Position numbers and translations under genes: made by a program. A stretch of DNA of 64,000 nucleotides, taken from assembly GCA_001592805.2 (NCBI GenBank), contig CP051140.1:2667501-2731500 (forward strand). The letters run 5' to 3'. This DNA comes from Peltaster fructicola (lineage: Eukaryota; Ascomycota; Dothideomycetes). Shown here in pieces: positions 1-9,051 of the stretch; the stretch's first letter is position 1, and the number at the start of each line of letters is the position of its first letter. The notes beneath the pieces are model-generated. The model was given only the letters and a program-made list of their open reading frames with translations, had not been told where the DNA came from and did not search any database.

Positions 1-337
1 AGAGCTTGAGGGTTCTTGCTTGGAAGCGATGCCTCGTTGGAGAATTGTAATCCTTATAGCAAGTGCTCACCAATCCTACATGAGGTCAGCAATTCACATG
101 CCGGCGTGTCTGGCAGCGCGAGTACCGCGTGTATCTCGTACCTATACTAGAGCATCGTCGCTCGTCGAGGAATAACCGAGCAACCGGTACTGTCGAAGAG
201 AGTCGTCCTCCTCTCTGAGGAGCCAGCTACTAACCTCGGCACCAGCCAATCGGATAATGAGGTCGACTTCACCATTCATACTTTCAACATCAGCATCAAC
301 ATCAAGAACTCACTCATAATAGAGAGCATAATACAGC
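1..337. other. 5' flank of the first gene
   Basis: No coding region is supported here. The last 100 bases are rich in short CA/AT runs, as expected for a fungal 5' UTR leading to the ATG at 338. No tRNA, repeat or element was recognised. Confidence 0.5.
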
Positions 338-1219
338 ATGGCACACGCAGCAACGGCAGCCGACCTGTCGGTCGCCAGCCTCTTCAGCTTCAAGGATCAA
401 GTTGTGCTCATCTCTGGTGGCGCTACTGGCCTGGGTGAGATGGCAGCACAAGGATTCGTGCAGAACGGTGCCAAAGTCATCATTGCCAGTCGAAAGAAGG
501 CAGAGCTCGAGAAGACAAGCGCTCGGCTCAATGCCTTGGGTCCTGGAAAGTGCGAGTACGTCGTTGCCGACCTCAAGGACAAAGCTGGGTGCCAGAAGCT
601 CTGCGAAGACGTCAAGAAGCTGACAGACCGCCTGACCGTCCTCGTCAACAACTCAGGAGCGACATGGGGAGGAGACTACTTTGACTTCCCAGAAGACGGA
701 TGGGACAAGATCTACTCGTTGAACGTCAAGTCGATGTATTATACCACCGCAGGACTGCACCACCTTCTGACCAATGGAGCCACAGCAGAGACGCCATCCC
801 GAGTGATCAACATTGCCTCGATGGCCGGTATCACGACCGTGGATGTGACCGTTGGTAACGAGGGTGGTTTGGCTGCTCCAGGAAACGGTGTGTTCTCGTA
901 CGGTCCATCCAAGGCTGCATGCATTCATCTGTCGAGGATGCAAGCCAGCAAGTTGATGCCACTACACGTGACCGTCAACTGCATATGCCCCGGCGTGTTC
1001 CCATCCAAGATGACAGCATTCGGTCTCGACAAGTTCTCAGACACATTGACTGCTGGTCAGCCATCCGGCCGTGTTGGCACTCCTCAGGATTTCGCTGGTC
1101 TGGTATTGTTCTGTGCTTCGAGAGGCGCTGCACACATGACTGGCAACGTCTTCGAGATCGATGGCGGTAGCACTCGATCATCATGGAGAGGAAAGCCAAA
1201 GCCAAAGGCGAAGATATGA
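338..1219 (+). CDS. Short-chain dehydrogenase/reductase (classical SDR)
   Basis: Single-exon gene of 293 residues. It should be an NAD(P)(H)-dependent oxidoreductase of the classical SDR type, resembling fungal proteins annotated as RhlG-like 3-oxoacyl reductases; the substrate is unknown. Seen: the glycine-rich cofactor loop GGATGLGE at residues 27-34, NNSG near 104-107, the helix-4 Asn in SLNVKSMY (about 129), the catalytic Ser in INIASMAG (about 161), the YxxxK pair Tyr188/Lys192 and a PGVFPSKM stretch after strand 6. A lysine-rich tail (KPKPKAKI) ends the protein. Length is slightly above the usual 250-280 residues because of about 18 extra N-terminal residues. ATG338 is the first methionine in frame. 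The next gene, a transporter, lies 460 bp downstream on the same strand. The enzyme class is well supported; the exact reaction is not. Confidence 0.93.
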   Translation: MAHAATAADLSVASLFSFKDQVVLISGGATGLGEMAAQGFVQNGAKVIIASRKKAELEKTSARLNALGPGKCEYVVADLKDKAGCQKLCEDVKKLTDRLTVLVNNSGATWGGDYFDFPEDGWDKIYSLNVKSMYYTTAGLHHLLTNGATAETPSRVINIASMAGITTVDVTVGNEGGLAAPGNGVFSYGPSKAACIHLSRMQASKLMPLHVTVNCICPGVFPSKMTAFGLDKFSDTLTAGQPSGRVGTPQDFAGLVLFCASRGAAHMTGNVFEIDGGSTRSSWRGKPKPKAKI

Positions 1220-1678
1220 GTGTGTATATAGATGATAGTAATACTTGCCCTGCATTCGATTCAACCTATGTGATGAGTCAGCCATCAATGTTATCGCTTG
1301 TATCCCTTCCAGATCTATCAGCTGTGTCCTGAGTGAGCTCCTCATCGAAGCATGTCGTCATCACTGACCGACACGAAGACTGTGTGTTACGATCAACTCC
1401 AGTCTGTTGCAGTGGTACGAGCAACAGAGACCAGCATAGAACACTTTTCAGCGTTTCTATGTAAGCATTCGCCGACAGCGGCAGACTTTTCAAGTCGATT
1501 GCAGAAGATCTGCCGGACAGGCGGTCACCTCACTCAACCTGCACACTCTAGCCGCTCTAGCCACCACTGTCGTGCTTACTTTAGTGTAGGGCACCTTACA
1601 CTTCGCCAGTCATGACTCCTCATACACCACATCTCCTGGTCTCATCACTGCTCTTGACACGCCAGTTTGATCGTGGTC
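1220..1678. other. Intergenic: 3' end of the SDR gene and promoter of the MFS gene
   Basis: I see no gene in this stretch. It contains one TGAGTCA heptamer at 1274-1280, just past the SDR stop and about 400 bp before the transporter start. A regulatory role is uncertain because the site is close to the 3' end of the upstream gene. Confidence 0.4.
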
Positions 1679-3031
1679 ATGAGCTGTGATGCCACAGACA
1701 CGGCATCTACCATGGAGTCGAAAGACGCCTCAACAGTTACCATCTCGGACGAGAAGGACGTAGCTACAATCACAGCTGAGACCGGAGCTGCGACTCAAGA
1801 TGGTGGCACTCGAGCATGGTTACAAGTGATCGGAGCAGCCATCTGCTTTGGTAACCTCTGGGGCATGCCATTCGCATACGGCATGTTTCAATCGTACTAC
1901 GAGCTGGAGTATCTCCCGGCTTCATCGCCTTCAGACATCTCCTGGATCGCAACAATCTCAGTCTTCCTTCTAATCTGTGGCGGTATCGCTTCTGGTCCGC
2001 TCTTCGACTGGGGCTACTTCAAAGCCATGCTCATCACTGGAGCGATCATCGAGATCGTGGCAGTCTTTCTCCTCAGCCTGTGTACGAGGTATTGGCAAAT
2101 CCTCCTCACGCAAGGCGTCCTTCTTGGCATTGGCGATGCTTTATTGTACATTCCTGGTCTCGCTCTCATCGGCAGATCATTCAAGAAAAGACGGCAGATA
2201 GCACTAGGACTCACCACATGTGGTGCACCAATCGGCAGCATAATCTACACCTTTATCTTCGAACGGCTGATCAACCGACTGGGCTTCGCCTGGACCGTAC
2301 GCATCATGGGATTCACCATGCTGGCATCCTTCTCCATTGCGATGCCTCTTTTGCTTTGGAAAGCTCGCAATATTGGAGACATCTCGGCCGGCAGCAACAC
2401 AACACGTAAGATGTTCGACAAAGCAGCACTGACAGATCTGCCATTCTGGAGCTTCACCACCAGCACGCTGCTAATCTTCACAGGGTACATGATGCCTTTC
2501 ATATACTTCGCCAGCTACGGCCAAGCACAACTGGGCATGACCCAAGCTGATGCGCTCAACGTCATTGTCATCTCACAGGCCACGTCAATTGTTGGTCGTC
2601 TTGGATCGGGTCTTGTGGCCTCGAAGACCGGCATTATGATTCCATGGATAGCTTGCGTGACACTCAGCGGCGTGGCCTGCATAGGATGGATCGACGCAGA
2701 GTCTCCAGGCGCATTCACAGCTGTCGCGGCACTGTATGGCTGCTTCTCGGGAGCGCTCATACCGCTGCCGACAGCGATGTTTCCAGTGGTCTGCCCTGAT
2801 CAACGTGTCCTTGGAGCACGACTGGGCATGTCACAAGCATTCAGCTCCATTGGGAGTCTGGTAGGTAGTCCTATTGCTGGCGCTCTGGTAGGTGTATCTA
2901 GTGCAGCTGGTCATGGTTATCTCGGGTTACAGCTGTTTGGAGGCTTGATATTGATCGCAGGGGCGCTTGACGTAGTGTTGCTTTGGATACTGCTAGTGCG
3001 AGGCAGGGAGCTGAAGAGCAGATTCATCTAG
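1679..3031 (+). CDS. MFS transporter, monocarboxylate-permease type
   Basis: Protein of 450 residues from the first ATG in frame (1679); the reading frame is open a few codons further upstream but without an ATG. A hydrophilic N-terminus of about 45 residues (MSCDATDTAST) is followed by about 12 hydrophobic segments, starting with WLQVIGAAICFGNLWG and YGMFQSYYELEYL. This pattern (a first helix ending in YGMFQSYY, then S-x-x-S-D-I-S-W-I) is that of fungal monocarboxylate-transporter-like (MCT/SLC16-type) MFS permeases at the plasma membrane. The substrate is probably a small organic acid or a hydrophobic metabolite; this cannot be told from sequence. It follows an SDR gene in the same orientation, so both could serve one small-molecule pathway. 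No introns are needed. Confidence 0.92.
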   Translation: MSCDATDTASTMESKDASTVTISDEKDVATITAETGAATQDGGTRAWLQVIGAAICFGNLWGMPFAYGMFQSYYELEYLPASSPSDISWIATISVFLLICGGIASGPLFDWGYFKAMLITGAIIEIVAVFLLSLCTRYWQILLTQGVLLGIGDALLYIPGLALIGRSFKKRRQIALGLTTCGAPIGSIIYTFIFERLINRLGFAWTVRIMGFTMLASFSIAMPLLLWKARNIGDISAGSNTTRKMFDKAALTDLPFWSFTTSTLLIFTGYMMPFIYFASYGQAQLGMTQADALNVIVISQATSIVGRLGSGLVASKTGIMIPWIACVTLSGVACIGWIDAESPGAFTAVAALYGCFSGALIPLPTAMFPVVCPDQRVLGARLGMSQAFSSIGSLVGSPIAGALVGVSSAAGHGYLGLQLFGGLILIAGALDVVLLWILLVRGRELKSRFI

Positions 3032-3391
3032 ACCACGCAATGCATAACAGGTCCACATTCCTGATACTGAAACCAGTTGGTGCATGGAATGCCCTTCGAT
3101 GTCACTTCACGTGGAAGCGCAGCAGAAGCATTGAGGCTGAAACCGGAGCACTGGCGCAGCTCGGTCCGACCAACCGCGCGGGATTTCTATAAGGAGTGTG
3201 GTGTCGCTAGACATCTCGTCCCCTTTCTAAAGATTGCCTAGCCATAAACTCAACCGCTCTTTTGACCATCTGTCAGACTTCGTCAACGCCGTATTCCTTC
3301 CTCATCCCGCCTCACTTCTATCCACGAGTGCGCTCTTCCGCCGATTCTTCGATGTCATCGTCTGTCACTCTTTAGCACTCTTGCAGGCGCC
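3032..3391. other. Intergenic: promoter of the glycosyltransferase gene
   Basis: This 360-bp spacer has no supported gene. The last 150 bases are pyrimidine-rich (cttcctcatcccgcctcact), which is common in fungal core promoters and 5' UTRs. Confidence 0.4.
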
Positions 3392-5077
3392 ATGATGCGC
3401 AATCTTCTACCCAAGATCGTCTTGGGCACAATCCTCGTTCTTTTAGCGCTTCATTTTCTTGTCTCAAACGTCTCCGTACAGTCAGAAGGGACATGGGCAC
3501 GGCCGAAGTTCTCTTTCTCTTTGAACAAGGATGGGTCTTCAGCCTCCGCAGCACCATCCAAGCCGACCGAGGCGTCTAAGGCTGAGAAGCCTGTTGAGCC
3601 ACCGTCGATGTGGGAGGATCTCGAGCCTTCGCCAGATACTACTTCGGTCCTTGCCACGATAGCATCGACAGCGTTTACTGAAGCTGCTGAGCACACAGCG
3701 CATCACAGCAGTGCGGTAGTTCATTCAGCGACATCGACGACGGCGCACAGCACCGCACACTCAGCTCCAACACATGAGGTCAATCCACACGCGAACCACG
3801 GCGACGAATCGGAACTGCCATGCACTCATCTCCCGGGTGCTGAGGATGTTGTGTTCATTATCAAGACCGGCGCTACGGAACTTGAGGAGCGAATGCCTGT
3901 TCACTTCAACACCACTCTTCGCTGCTTTCCAAAGTCACTCATCTTCTCGGACCACGGTGAGAACTACGAAGGCCATATCGTCCACGATGCACTCGGCCAG
4001 GTCATTGATGAGATCAGACTAGAGGCCAAGGAATTCGACCTTTGGCGACGACTACACGAGAAAGGCCGCGCGGGTCTAGATCCTAGCGAATTGAGCATCA
4101 ACGACAAAGGCTCAAACCTCGGAGGTGGCGGCAACCCAGATAACGGCGGTTGGGCTCTTGACAAGTTCAAGAACATCCCCATGGTCAACTACACGATCCA
4201 CAAGTATCCAGATACCAAGTGGTTCATCTATGTGGACGCCGATACTTACATAATGTGGTCTACCCTCCTTCAATGGCTCCAGATGATGGACTCGTCCAAA
4301 CTCGTGTACCTAGGATCGCCTGCTCAGATCGACGGCCAGGTGTTCGGACATGGAGGTTCCGGTTATGTCATCTCCAATGCACTTATGCACAAGGCTGCAG
4401 AGGTGTACAACCACAATCAGAGCTACTGGGACGAATTCGCGAAGAACCACTGGGCTGGTGATTGTGTTCTGGCAACTCTCCTTGAAGAGATCAATGGCGC
4501 CCTCAGCTGGGCATATCCAATGATTCAAGGAGGTGACAACAATGTGATGAACTTCTGGGAGACTGGCTATAACAGGCGACTGTGGTGCTACCCAGTGATT
4601 TCGTACCACCATATCCCACCGTCTACTGTCGCATCGCTGTGGCATTTTGAACAAGAATGGATTGCCAATTCCAGCAGAGAGATCAGACACTCAGATGTCT
4701 ACAAGCAGTGGTATGTACCTCAACTTCCACACGAACGGGAAGGCTGGAGCAACATGGTCGGCCTGGAGGACAAAGACCTTACGATGACTACAAGCAATGA
4801 CGCCTGGGAGTGTCGAGATCAGTGCCAGGGCAACAGCACATGCATGCAATGGTCTTTCAGCGGTGGAGACTGTAGGATGCTGGAGTGGACTAAACTCGGT
4901 CATGCCGCCGAAGATGTGCACTCCGGGTGGATACTGGATCGTATCAACGAGAAGGTCGTCGAGCTCGACGAGTGTGACGAAGGCGAATGGATCATGCCTG
5001 ACTATCATGGCAGCAAGCGACGCATGCGGGCACGACGTGGCATTGAGGTCGACAGGAGATACACATGGAGTCGTTAA
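3392..5077 (+). CDS. GT31-type fungal glycosyltransferase with C-terminal PAN/Apple-like module
   Basis: Single exon, 561 residues. A short cytoplasmic end and one hydrophobic segment (about residues 6-27) make it a type II membrane protein, probably of the Golgi. A low-complexity Ser/Thr/Ala/His-rich stem (about 35-140) follows. The catalytic region begins around PCTHLPGAEDVVFIIKTG and contains KWFIYVDADTYIMW, whose D282-A-D284 is the nucleotide-sugar/metal motif. It continues through GHGGSGYVISNALM and HWAGDCVLATLL, as in fungal glycosyltransferase family 31-like proteins. Near residues 465-515, spaced cysteines (WECRDQCQGNSTCMQWSF, GDCRMLEW) look like a PAN/Apple module that may bind glycans or proteins. 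The acceptor is unknown; cell-wall or glycoprotein glycans are plausible. The (TA)n microsatellite lies just past the stop. Confidence 0.9.
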   Translation: MMRNLLPKIVLGTILVLLALHFLVSNVSVQSEGTWARPKFSFSLNKDGSSASAAPSKPTEASKAEKPVEPPSMWEDLEPSPDTTSVLATIASTAFTEAAEHTAHHSSAVVHSATSTTAHSTAHSAPTHEVNPHANHGDESELPCTHLPGAEDVVFIIKTGATELEERMPVHFNTTLRCFPKSLIFSDHGENYEGHIVHDALGQVIDEIRLEAKEFDLWRRLHEKGRAGLDPSELSINDKGSNLGGGGNPDNGGWALDKFKNIPMVNYTIHKYPDTKWFIYVDADTYIMWSTLLQWLQMMDSSKLVYLGSPAQIDGQVFGHGGSGYVISNALMHKAAEVYNHNQSYWDEFAKNHWAGDCVLATLLEEINGALSWAYPMIQGGDNNVMNFWETGYNRRLWCYPVISYHHIPPSTVASLWHFEQEWIANSSREIRHSDVYKQWYVPQLPHEREGWSNMVGLEDKDLTMTTSNDAWECRDQCQGNSTCMQWSFSGGDCRMLEWTKLGHAAEDVHSGWILDRINEKVVELDECDEGEWIMPDYHGSKRRMRARRGIEVDRRYTWSR

Positions 5078-5090
5078 TGATCGGGTTTTG

Positions 5091-5109
5091 TATATATATA
5101 TATATATAT
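5091..5109. repeat. (TA)n microsatellite in the 3' UTR
   Basis: A run of about nine and a half TA units starts 14 bases after the stop codon of the glycosyltransferase gene. It is AT-only in an otherwise roughly 50% GC region, so it probably lies in the 3' UTR or polyadenylation region. Confidence 0.9.
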
Positions 5110-5584
5110 TTGTCACGACCATCTTCACGAAGATGTTGTTGCAGGATTTGTGTTTGCAGCGTTAGGCGAGGACAATGGGAATGGCGTTCCCAATGATAGG
5201 ATAGACAAAATCAGCACTCATCGATACAGGCGGTCGTTCCACAGCCTAATTCCGCACCACACGCATCTAGATTTGTGGGCTGAAAAGTCATTGCTCTTAC
5301 TCTGAAACCATCAACATCCGCCATCGTTCTATCAGAGCCTAACCCTCTTCTCGCAGTGTTCGCGCAAACGCAGTCTTCGCACCCATATAACATGTACCTT
5401 TGAGTACAATGCTCAAGATGCGTCAGAGCCGCGCAACGACGATCATCGAATGTTCTATCCTAGCGTCATCGAAATCGCACCAGTGTTGCTCGCCTCGGCA
5501 GCATAGAGAGGAGTAGCATAACTTTCTTGTACACGATGCTACGCATCCGTGGTGCCTCACTTTTCGTCAACACTCTCACGGAAG
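5110..5584. other. Intergenic: glycosyltransferase terminator and esterase promoter
   Basis: No gene supported. The esterase frame is open for 12 codons before its ATG but without an ATG, so the coding start is placed at 5585. Confidence 0.4.
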
Positions 5585-7018
5585 ATGTTGCCATTCATCT
5601 GCCTCACACTCTGTGTGGCACTGGCTAATGCAAAGCCTTGGTGGCCCTTCTGGAAGCATGGTGCTGAGGTATTCGTGCCCAATGTTGGGTTGGTTCAAGG
5701 CTCGACATCGAAAGTAGGCGACATCACTGTATCGCAGTACCTTGGCATTCCCTTTGCCCAGAATCCTCCTCCTAGGTTTGGAGCGCCACAGCCAGCACGA
5801 TTTGCAGGCCTCGTCAATGCCACGGCGTATGGTCCGACTTGCATACAGCAAGGCAACTCTTCGACTAATGTCGTGGAGAGCGAGAGCTGCTTATCGCTCA
5901 ACATTGTCACACCACCCAACAGCCATCGTAAATCAGCACTCCCCGTTATGGTTTGGATATACGGAGGTAATCTGGCGACTGGAGGCACAAACATCAGCTA
6001 TTACAATGGCTCCTCGATGGCGGCGAACCAGAATGTCATCTTCGTTTCCATCAACTATCGAGTCAACATCTTTGGTTTCAGTGGTACGCCAGATCTGCCT
6101 CTGAATGAGGTGAATGCTGGCTTCCTGGACCAGCGCCTGGCACTGCAGTGGGTCCGTGACAACATCGAAGCCTTCGGCGGCTGTCCTGACAAGGTCACTA
6201 TCTTCGGCGAGTCAGCAGGAGGTTTTTCAGTCGAGCAGCTGGTTACATTGCCACCGGATCCTCTCACCTTCAGGGCGGCTATACTGGAAAGTCGAGCCTT
6301 CCAAGCACAAGGAGCTGTGAATGGCACAACACCTTGGGCTGCAGCAGTTGCTGCTCTCGGATGCACCGGACAGGACGAGCTGGCTTGCATGCGCAGTAAA
6401 GACCCGTTCGAGATCAAGGCAAAGGTCGCTAGAATTGGTTTTGGTCCTGTTCTCGACAATGCTACATACACGAACGCAACCACCCAGGCCATAGCTGCCG
6501 GGACCACTGCGAAGATTCCCATTCTGATCGGCACCAACGCCAATGAAGGCACCACTTTGGCGCTGTCATTCACAAGTATTCCAGCACAGATCATCACAGA
6601 CTACGAGTTCACCTGCATTACAGGATTGTATTCGGCACAGCTGCAGAATGCATCCTACGAGCTGTGGCGCTACTACTACAACGCAAGCTTTCCCAATACC
6701 ACACCATTTCCAGGCGCTGGAGCCTATCACGGCAGTGAGATACCAGAGGTCTTTGGCACATATCCCACTGCCAACGCTACACAACAACAGGTAGCACTGA
6801 GCAAGTACATGCAGACAGCATGGGCAAACTTTGCCAAGGATCCTTCAGCAGGTCCAGCTCAGGACTGGCCACAGTTTGGAGCTGGCGGTCTGATCCAGGC
6901 TTTGGGTGCCAATGGCTCTTATGGAGGAAGTGTGATCACCGCTGCGTCGATCGAGGGTATATGCACTGTGTATGACGGGCTGATTGAGACGGTAGGATAT
7001 AGACGGAGCGTGGTTTAG
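5585..7018 (+). CDS. Secreted type-B carboxylesterase/lipase
   Basis: Protein of 477 residues beginning MLPFICLTLCVALANA, a clean signal peptide, which is why ATG5585 is preferred. It is an alpha/beta hydrolase of the cholinesterase/carboxylesterase (type-B) family, hydrolysing carboxylic esters outside the cell. Visible: the oxyanion segment VMVWIYGGNLATGG, the nucleophile elbow FGESAGG with Ser210, the acidic residue Glu321 in TNANEGT and His382 in YHGSEIPEVFG. Many N-x-S/T sites agree with secretion. At 477 residues it is shorter than the usual 520-560 of the family but keeps all three catalytic residues. The physiological ester is unknown. It is followed by an epimerase-type reductase and a CYP505 on the same strand, compatible with a lipid or xenobiotic breakdown role, though that is inference. 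Confidence 0.93.
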   Translation: MLPFICLTLCVALANAKPWWPFWKHGAEVFVPNVGLVQGSTSKVGDITVSQYLGIPFAQNPPPRFGAPQPARFAGLVNATAYGPTCIQQGNSSTNVVESESCLSLNIVTPPNSHRKSALPVMVWIYGGNLATGGTNISYYNGSSMAANQNVIFVSINYRVNIFGFSGTPDLPLNEVNAGFLDQRLALQWVRDNIEAFGGCPDKVTIFGESAGGFSVEQLVTLPPDPLTFRAAILESRAFQAQGAVNGTTPWAAAVAALGCTGQDELACMRSKDPFEIKAKVARIGFGPVLDNATYTNATTQAIAAGTTAKIPILIGTNANEGTTLALSFTSIPAQIITDYEFTCITGLYSAQLQNASYELWRYYYNASFPNTTPFPGAGAYHGSEIPEVFGTYPTANATQQQVALSKYMQTAWANFAKDPSAGPAQDWPQFGAGGLIQALGANGSYGGSVITAASIEGICTVYDGLIETVGYRRSVV

Positions 7019-7360
7019 CAGTAGATAGTCTTAGTCCCGTGAGATACTTGAACGCTTTCATGTTGCAGCACCATCCTACGAGGGCTGCAACAGTATTCTC
7101 TCGAAGCTGCAGAGGTGAACGGACTGCGCTTGAACAACACTACCACTTCCACGGCTTCTCTTCGGCACTCCAGCCTCGATCTAGTGGATCAATGACGTTG
7201 CAACGACGATACAGCAGCATTGTCAATGGACAATCGACGTGACAATCACGACATTGTGTCTCCTGCTTGGTAATCACTGCTACTGGCAAGGACGATAAGT
7301 AGTCGTTGCCCAAGTTAAATGAAGTCAACATCGTGAATCCATCATCGACACCTTCCAAGA

Positions 7361-8491
7361 ATGACGCTCAAGATCTTCATGTATGTACATCAACGAAGGA
7401 GGATGTATCCAGCTTACTGTCCCTAGCACCGGCGTGACCGGCTATATCGGAGGAGATGCTGCATATGCCATAGCCAAAGCACATCCAGAGTACGAATACG
7501 CCTTCCTTGTGCGTACACAGGAGAAAGCGGATGTGGTGAAGAAGGCCTTCCCAGATTGCAGGACTGTCATCGGAGACAACGATTCGACAGACCTACTAAA
7601 GAAGGAGGCTGCAGAGGCTGACATCGTCCTCCGTATGCAATCATCGACGACACGAGTCCTGAAAGTGCTAATAACACAGCAGACACCGCTGACTCCTCGG
7701 ATAATGAGAATGCTGCGAAAGCCATCCGAGATGGACTGATCGCTGGCCATAGCAAGGAGAAACCAGGCTTCTGGCTGCATACTGGCGGCACTGGTATTCT
7801 TACCACCTCAGATGCCAAAGCTGGCAATGTCGGCGTATACTCCGATAAGCTGTACAACGACTGGGACCGTGTTCACGAGGTTACTTCTCTGCCTGACGAT
7901 GCCTTTCATCGCAACGTTGATATCATCGTGCTCGAAGCTAGCAAGAAGCATAGCGATGTGCTCAAGACTGTGATTGTCTGTCCACCAACAATCTACGGCA
8001 AAGGTCGAGGGCCGAGCAGCACCCGAGGTCGACAGGCTTATGAACTTAGCAAGATGGTCTTACAGCAGCAGGTCACACCGATCTTTGGTGAGGGTAAAGC
8101 TCGCTGGTTCAATGTTCATGTCCACGACCTGAGCGACGTGTTTGTCCGGCTGGTCGATGCTGTGGCGGACAAGAATCTGAGTCCCGAGATATGGGGTGAG
8201 AAGGGCTATTTGTTTACTGAGAACGGACAGCACTATTGGAGTGAACTCGCCCGTGTGATCGGTAAGGAGGCTGTAAAAGCTGGCTTCGTGTCTTCGGCGC
8301 CAGAGAAGGTGCTCAGCCAGGATGCGGCGGAGAAGCAGGCTGGCTCTGAAGGTGTGTCATGGTCGCTGAACTCGAGAGCAGAGGCGATCAGAGCGAGGAA
8401 GGTGCTTGGTTGGTCTCCGAAAGAGCGCTCGCTGGAGGATGAAGTGCCTACGATTGTTCAGTCAGAGCATGAGCTGTTGTCAAAGAAGTAG
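7361..8491 (+). CDS. NAD(P)-dependent epimerase/dehydratase-like protein (extended SDR), three exons
   Basis: Spliced CDS join(7361..7380,7427..7632,7680..8491), 345 residues. Exon 1 encodes MTLKIF and a split codon. Intron 1 (46 nt, gtatgt...ctag) restores the Rossmann loop ITGVTGYIGGDAA (residues 7-19). Intron 2 (47 nt) has a gtatgc donor, a gctaat branch sequence and an acag acceptor. The spliced protein continues through ADSSDNENAAKAIRDGL, FWLHTGGTGIL, VIVCPPTIYGKG and FNVHVHDLSDVFV, typical of fungal nucleoside-diphosphate-sugar-epimerase-like or NmrA-like cytosolic proteins. The canonical YxxxK catalytic pair is not obvious, so it may be an atypical reductase or an NAD(P)-sensing protein. 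The 342-bp spacer upstream (7019-7360) holds nothing recognisable. Confidence 0.88.
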
Positions 8492-9051
8492 GCAGATGAA
8501 ACATCACTCAAGGTGCCTGTATTGATGTTTCTGATTTGAACGCTCGGGTTGAGAGGTAATGAAGTAGACTTGTATGGTGCCGATCGATACCTGCCAAGAC
8601 ACTCTCACAACGATGGTCTTCCGATATCGATGCTGGTCCTGCGAAGTGGTAGGATCGCAAGGCGTGCGACAGCGCTGACGCTGATCTGCTTCCACGTGGT
8701 TTCTGTGAATCTGCATGCGAGACGTGGCTTCTCGGAACATCGCGAGGAGTTCATCCGCTTGCATATTGATCTGAGTAATCAGTGTAGCCTGGTTGTTGCA
8801 TAAAACAAGGTTGTTAGCACATCTTCTTCGCTATTTGTCTGCCAGGAGATTTTCCCACTTCTTCGGCGCCTAGACCAAGCGGAGCAACCTCAGCGCTACA
8901 GAACAACCGCGGCGCAACGTCAGGATAGACAACACCTCGTTCCGTATGCCGTTGCTAGTGCACGGTGTACCATCAAGCCGCTCGGCTGCCATCATGGACG
9001 ATATTCAGTCTTTTACACTCGTTGTGATCTCCAGTCTGCACATACATCATA
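8492..9051. other. Intergenic: promoter of the CYP505 gene
   Basis: About 560 bp between same-strand genes with no supported coding region. Short open frames here show no family similarity I can recognise. Confidence 0.4.
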
